This document shows positions 60,085 to 64,000 of a stretch of DNA of 64,000 nt, in pieces; position 1 is the first letter of the stretch; every line of letters starts with the position of its first letter. The translations under genes and the position numbers were made by a program. This DNA comes from Helicostylum pulchrum (lineage: Eukaryota > Mucoromycota > Mucoromycetes > Mucorales > Mucoraceae): contig JAIXMO010000085.1 of assembly GCA_025677825.1 (NCBI GenBank), forward strand, positions 1-64,000. Reading direction: 5' to 3'. The notes beneath the pieces were generated by a model, which did not search any database, was not told the DNA's origin, and was given only the letters and a program-made list of their open reading frames with translations.

Positions 60085-62047
60085 TGTTGATTCAAGTTGA
60101 AGCTTTCTTTGCAAAGTTAAAAAAAAGAAAGAAAAAAAATCTGTGCCAAAACCAAATAGTGTGAAGTAAATATGACTGCTAAATCTTGTATAGAACTGCA
60201 GTTTTATCACAAAAGTCGTTTATCAACTTTCTTTTGTTATTTATTATGTACTCGATCACTACAAACAAAACTGTCGTTCAGACGTGATATCTAATATCAT
60301 AAAAGGCGAGGCCTTTCAATATTTCTGAAGGTCATCCATTCGGCCGTTACTTTCGTTTCTCAAAAGAAATTGAAGTGTCTACCTGAAACTTGTGGACGTA
60401 CTCCTCCAAAAAAAAAAAAAAAAAAAAAAAAAAACTTGGCGTTTTCACACCTTTCCAAGACAAGTCCTTTGCAGGCGGACAAGTTGTTATTGAGACAGAA
60501 GCCCTTTAGCTATGTGGTCAAATAACATATAGCCAAGTCTTGTCTTTGTTGATGGCAAAACCAGAAGTAAACGCACGTTGCTCTACCAACAGGTAAACCT
60601 TTTCTCCTACTAAACAGATTTCAAGGCCTACAGCAAAGTTATTAAAAAGAAAAGATAACTCTTCCTGAGACCCACGCTGATGCTATAATGAATTACAAAT
60701 AATTGATAATATTCTTGATTCTCTCATCAACAAGCAATATATCATCAATCCCAATTACCCCAACAAGCTCACGGAAGGAGATTACACATATCAATTGTGG
60801 CTATCTCTACTTGCAAAATTACTCCATGCTAACAAGAATTTGATCAGGCTTAAGTCTAGGGAGTCGGTATTAAATGAATCAACCTCAAAAAAATCTCAGC
60901 AATACCACGATACTTCCAATGCCATCGGATTTAAAGCGGATATTCCGCTTTATTTTTGATTTCGAAGAACATGAATTTGACCTTGCTAGCGCTGGAGTTG
61001 CATTACCAACAGCAATAACTTGTAGAGTGAAGCACGATCAAAGTAAGCTTTAAAGAGAAGGTATGATCAATACTGAAGGAGTTCACCATTTTGTCAAAGA
61101 TATAGCTCAAAATGTAAGTAACTATATACTTGGATTGTTGAAATCAATGGCCTTACGGCTTCATTCTCTACAGTATTAAATGGTGAATCCTAACTGTACG
61201 TTGTCATCCCCCGATTCGAATTGAATTGTTCTTCTTGTATTGATGATGTTAATGATCTTCGAGAAACTTTTGGCAAGTTGTTGGCGTTTCGATCTGATGT
61301 TGAAAGTCTTGTATGTCAAATAGAAAGTAGTATTATAAATACTAGAAGGGAAAACAGACGACGTTCGCGTGTCAGGCTCTTTCCCGAGCGTAAGCCTGCT
61401 CCAAGTCTCCCAACTTACTCCACTCCTACCTTATTCCTACCTTACTCCACTCCTTACTTCATTCCTTACTTCATTTCTTACTTTACTTCTTACTTCACTC
61501 CTCCTAGAAAAGAAGCAAGATATTCCGTATTTCCATCAAATAACGAAGATATTTTGACAAAAGCATCGCCTTTTAAGTCTCTTTAATTTTTTTTATTAAT
61601 TAATAAAACAGTTAAAGCTCCACATAAAGAGCTTTAAACAAAACAAAACAACAAAAAATATATATAAAAACAGAGTAATAAATATAGGCAGTTTGAGTTA
61701 TTTATGTGTAGAGAAAGAAAAAAGAGTGTACAGAACCAATGTTATAGGATAAAACGTTAAACTTAATCGCTGTTAAAGAAAAGGTTAAAATACGTATACT
61801 ATCATTAAGACTTGAAATAAAGATACCGCCGTGAAACTTTAATGCAATTACCCTCTATCTTTATAATGGATGACTTCCAGAACTCATTTTGTATACACTT
61901 AAGCGCTGATTACTAATGTGGATTGAGCAAGCAGGCGAGCCGTGACTGTGTTTAAACCTCTTTTTTTTTTTAAAAAAACTGAAAAAAGGAATAAAAAAAC
62001 TGGCCCCCTACACTGTTTCTTTATTTTCCCTTTACTTATATATAACC
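60085..62047. other. Intergenic region with an eroded gene copy and a 27-A tract
   Basis: 2 kb upstream of COX17. It contains a 27-A run at 60408..60434, the pseudogene described separately at 60687..61053, and a Ser/Tyr/Pro-rich open frame at 61221..61586 whose end is a short TACTTC-type repeat (61440-61500). Confidence 0.5.
60687..61053 (+). pseudogene. Eroded copy of an unidentified dispersed gene family
   Basis: A readable frame runs from NELQIIDNILDSLINKQYII through NYPNKLTEGDYTYQLWLSLL and ESVLNESTSKKSQQYHDTSN to ADIPLYF at a stop near 60959; a +1 shift then gives DFEEHEFDLASAGVALPTAI ending in a stop at 61053. The two parts join logically, so this is one protein broken by a frameshift and stop codons. 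I recall similar dispersed, uncharacterised proteins in Mucorales; that link is from memory and unverified. Function unknown. Confidence 0.5.
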
Positions 62048-62251
62048 ATGGCCGAACCCGTAAAGTCCACTTTAACTCATTCTGGTGAACTCCCCATTGG
62101 TAAAGATGGAAAGCCTCTTAAGCCATGTTGTGCTTGTCCCGAAACCAAAAAAGTTCGTGATGAGTGTGTCTTTCAAAACGGCGAAGAAAACTGTCAAGAA
62201 CTTATTCAAGCCCATATTACCTGTATGCGTAATTTAGGCTTCAAAATTTAA
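62048..62251 (+). CDS. COX17: Cytochrome c oxidase copper chaperone Cox17
   Basis: 67 residues, no intron. [20 protein letters not shown] carries the Cys-Cys-x-Cys copper site, and the twin C-x9-C pairs (C...[11 protein letters not shown], then [10 protein letters not shown]) form the CHCH disulfide hairpin. It acts in the mitochondrial intermembrane space, passing Cu(I) to Sco1 and Cox11. Normal length for the family. TATATATAA directly before the ATG is leader, too close to serve as a TATA box. Confidence 0.97.
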   Translation: MAEPVKSTLTHSGELPIGKDGKPLKPCCACPETKKVRDECVFQNGEENCQELIQAHITCMRNLGFKI

Positions 62252-62865
62252 AGAGCTCGTAGAACTCTTTTTATTGTATTTATATTTTACTATCTCCACA
62301 TAATTATTTACCAAAAAAACACATCAGTTAGACGTAGCCACTGTTTAATAAAGTCATCCTTTTGCAATAAAACTGCATTTCATGAAGCATAATAGTACCG
62401 GATATTTTTGTACGTTAATAATATGGAATTTTATAAAAAGTATGGGTTTGCTGAATAATACAGGTATTCAAAGACTAGAGTATTTTCGGAAAGAGGCGGA
62501 TATACTATGTGTCAAAATCCCTGCGGCGGGATTTACCGAGCTTAACTGCAAACTGTAAAAAAGCTTTGTGTTCAAAAGAAGTTTAAATAACCCGGCAAAC
62601 ATAAATGAGAAGTTTATTATTAGGAAATACTCTTGAACAGAAAAAAAAAAAAGTAAATACGATAAGTGATGTATATATGTTTAAACTATTCGAGTAGCAA
62701 ATACAAATCCGATGTAGTTATATTTGCCAAAGTTGTCAATAGCATATTTCCCTTTTTGGATCTGTCTAATTGAATGCATCACAAAAAAAAACCGCGATAC
62801 CTCTCTCCCTGTGTTGAACGACTCCGCAAATTGTTTGTGTTTTATTGCTTACCATATCAAAAACC
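62252..62865. other. Intergenic region
   Basis: About 600 bp between two genes on the same strand; AT-rich, no gene seen. Confidence 0.5.
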
Positions 62866-64000
62866 ATGACTGAAGCTTCACAGGATTTCGACAAGGCAAA
62901 ACTTGTCAAGTACTTCAAGTCTAACTTGACTATGCTTCCCACACACTACACACAAACCGAAACAAACAGGTAGCAACGAACTAAATACTCATCTGTACCT
63001 GATGTTAACAACTTTTTTAAAAAAAAAGAATGACACTGGCGTTTTTTTGTTTAGGTTCCTTAAGTTTATTAGGTGAACTCGAATCAAATGTTACTGAACA
63101 AAATAGACTTGATTGGATTGATTGGATTTACGCTCAACAAGTTGTACCAACTGGAGAAACTCCAGATGCCAACGAAGCTGCTTGTGGATTCAGAGGATCT
63201 TCATGGTCTGGAAGACCTTTCGATCCTCACGCTGTAAATATTTCGAAGTAAAAAACAAAACAAAAAAAAGACGTACGACTAACTTTTTTTTTTTTTACTA
63301 GACTACTTGCGAATTTCAACACTATGATACTAGCCACGTCGCAAACACTTATACCGCTTTACTCAATCTCCTGCTCCTTGGCGATGATCTTTCTCGCGTC
63401 AATAGAAAGGCTATTACTAAAGCTTTAAGTTTATTACAACAAGAGGATGGAAGGTAAATAGACAATGAATTTAGGAATCGATCATGTTTTACTCAAGTTT
63501 CCATATCTAGTATTGCACCCACTTTTGGAAGTTTAGAAAGAGACGTTAGATTCGTATATTGTGCTTGCGCTATTTCATATATCCTTAACGATTGGTCTGG
63601 AATTAATATTGAAAATACAGTGGAACATATCAAGCAATTGCAAGTAAGACGAGCAAAAGTTTGTTTTTACGGCTAGTACTGACCTTACTTTAGTCTTATG
63701 AGCACGGTATTGCCCAATGCCCTCAACAAGAAGCACACGGAGGATCTACGTTTTGTGGAATAGCTGCTTTGTCGCTGATGGATAAATTAGATGAAGGTGT
63801 TTTAAATAAAGAAGAGTTTATTAAATGGTGTCTTCTCCGTCAAATCAGCGGGTTCCAAGGCAGACCTAACAAGTTGGCTGATGTATGTTATGGATTTTGG
63901 ATTGGTGCCTCGTTAGAGATTATGGGTCATTTTGACCTTGTAAACCATGAAGAAATGAGAGCTTTTTTAACAAAGTGTCAACCAAGGATGGGTGGGTTTG
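62866..64000 (+). CDS. CDC43: Protein geranylgeranyltransferase type I, beta subunit (3' end outside window)
   Basis: Prenylates CaaL proteins such as Rho/Cdc42. Exons 62866..62969, 63029..63233, 63302..63453, 63511..63643, 63694..64000 (open at window end), about 300 residues so far. AFFCLGSLSLLGELE, DWIDWIYAQQVVPT, CGFRGSSWSGRPFDPH, YDTSHVANTYTALLNLLLLG and EAHGGSTFCGIAALSLM follow the PGGT1B order. The C-terminal zinc ligands begin in GFQGRPNKLADVCYGFWIGA (Asp and Cys). The remaining His ligand lies beyond the window. Distinguished from farnesyltransferase beta by LGDDLSRVNRKA and overall match to PGGT1B. Confidence 0.93.

Noticed and set aside
61221..61586. Ser/Tyr/Pro-rich 121-codon frame
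   Set aside because: Its second half is a short tandem repeat and its first half continues the eroded pseudogene region; no evidence for a gene.

Overview
The window is nuclear DNA from an AT-rich, intron-dense fungus. Most genes are interrupted by short GT...AG introns of about 35-110 nt, spacers are full of long A/T homopolymers, and the gene set is fungal (velvet factor, zincless Fpg-type glycosylase, DUF3115-type rRNA methyltransferase, Vps17-like retromer subunit, Cox17). Eroded FAR1/MULE-like and other dispersed repeat fragments, a CH/spectrin-like protein and an EFA6-like Sec7-PH protein fit an early-diverging lineage, most likely Mucoromycota/Mucorales. That placement is inference. 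I saw no tRNA, rRNA, CRISPR or viral genes.

Layout. 1-8.6 kb: 3'-truncated CH-domain/spectrin-like cytoskeletal gene (-), glutamate decarboxylase (+), ZnT7/Msc2-like zinc transporter (-). 9-11.6 kb: a repeat island with a 341-bp near-perfect inverted duplication, a 28-bp perfect palindrome in its spacer, a small C2H2-finger gene and recurring CGTG...AAATAGAAC motifs. 11.7-18.3 kb: compact housekeeping block: BMT6-like rRNA methyltransferase, Mpv17-family protein, Fpg-type DNA glycosylase (all +), then lumazine synthase and Vps17-like sorting nexin (-). 18.5-19.4 kb: eroded element with inverted ends. 19.7-33.1 kb: Cdc4/Fbw7-like F-box-WD40 protein, SDR, a FAR1-type pseudogene, a secreted Ser/Thr-rich protein, an EFA6-like ARF-GEF (-), and a 1,398-residue bromodomain-kinase-AT-hook protein. 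33-44 kb: repeats, RPS10, a TrhO/TSTD2-like rhodanese protein, a large protein with six 48-residue repeats, then RPL10. 45-51 kb: velvet factor, CYSTM-like protein, DUF2415-type WD40 protein, RPS4. 54-64 kb: an OSR1/SPAK-like kinase whose tail carries five RFx(V/I/L) motifs, a HAD-type SAK protein, an unrecognised 170-residue protein, an eroded repeat gene, COX17, and the 5' part of the geranylgeranyltransferase-I beta gene.

The genes do not form one pathway; this is a mixed housekeeping segment with small repeat islands. The three ribosomal protein genes, the rRNA methyltransferase and the TrhO-like protein all serve translation but are not adjacent as a unit. The most unusual proteins are the bromodomain-kinase fusion, the kinase with an array of docking-type motifs, and the 48-residue-repeat protein. 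The most unusual DNA is the inverted duplication at 9.2-10.4 kb, which could yield double-stranded RNA if transcribed.

Exon coordinates were worked out by hand from splice signals, reading-frame continuity and family similarity; they are models, not transcript-verified.
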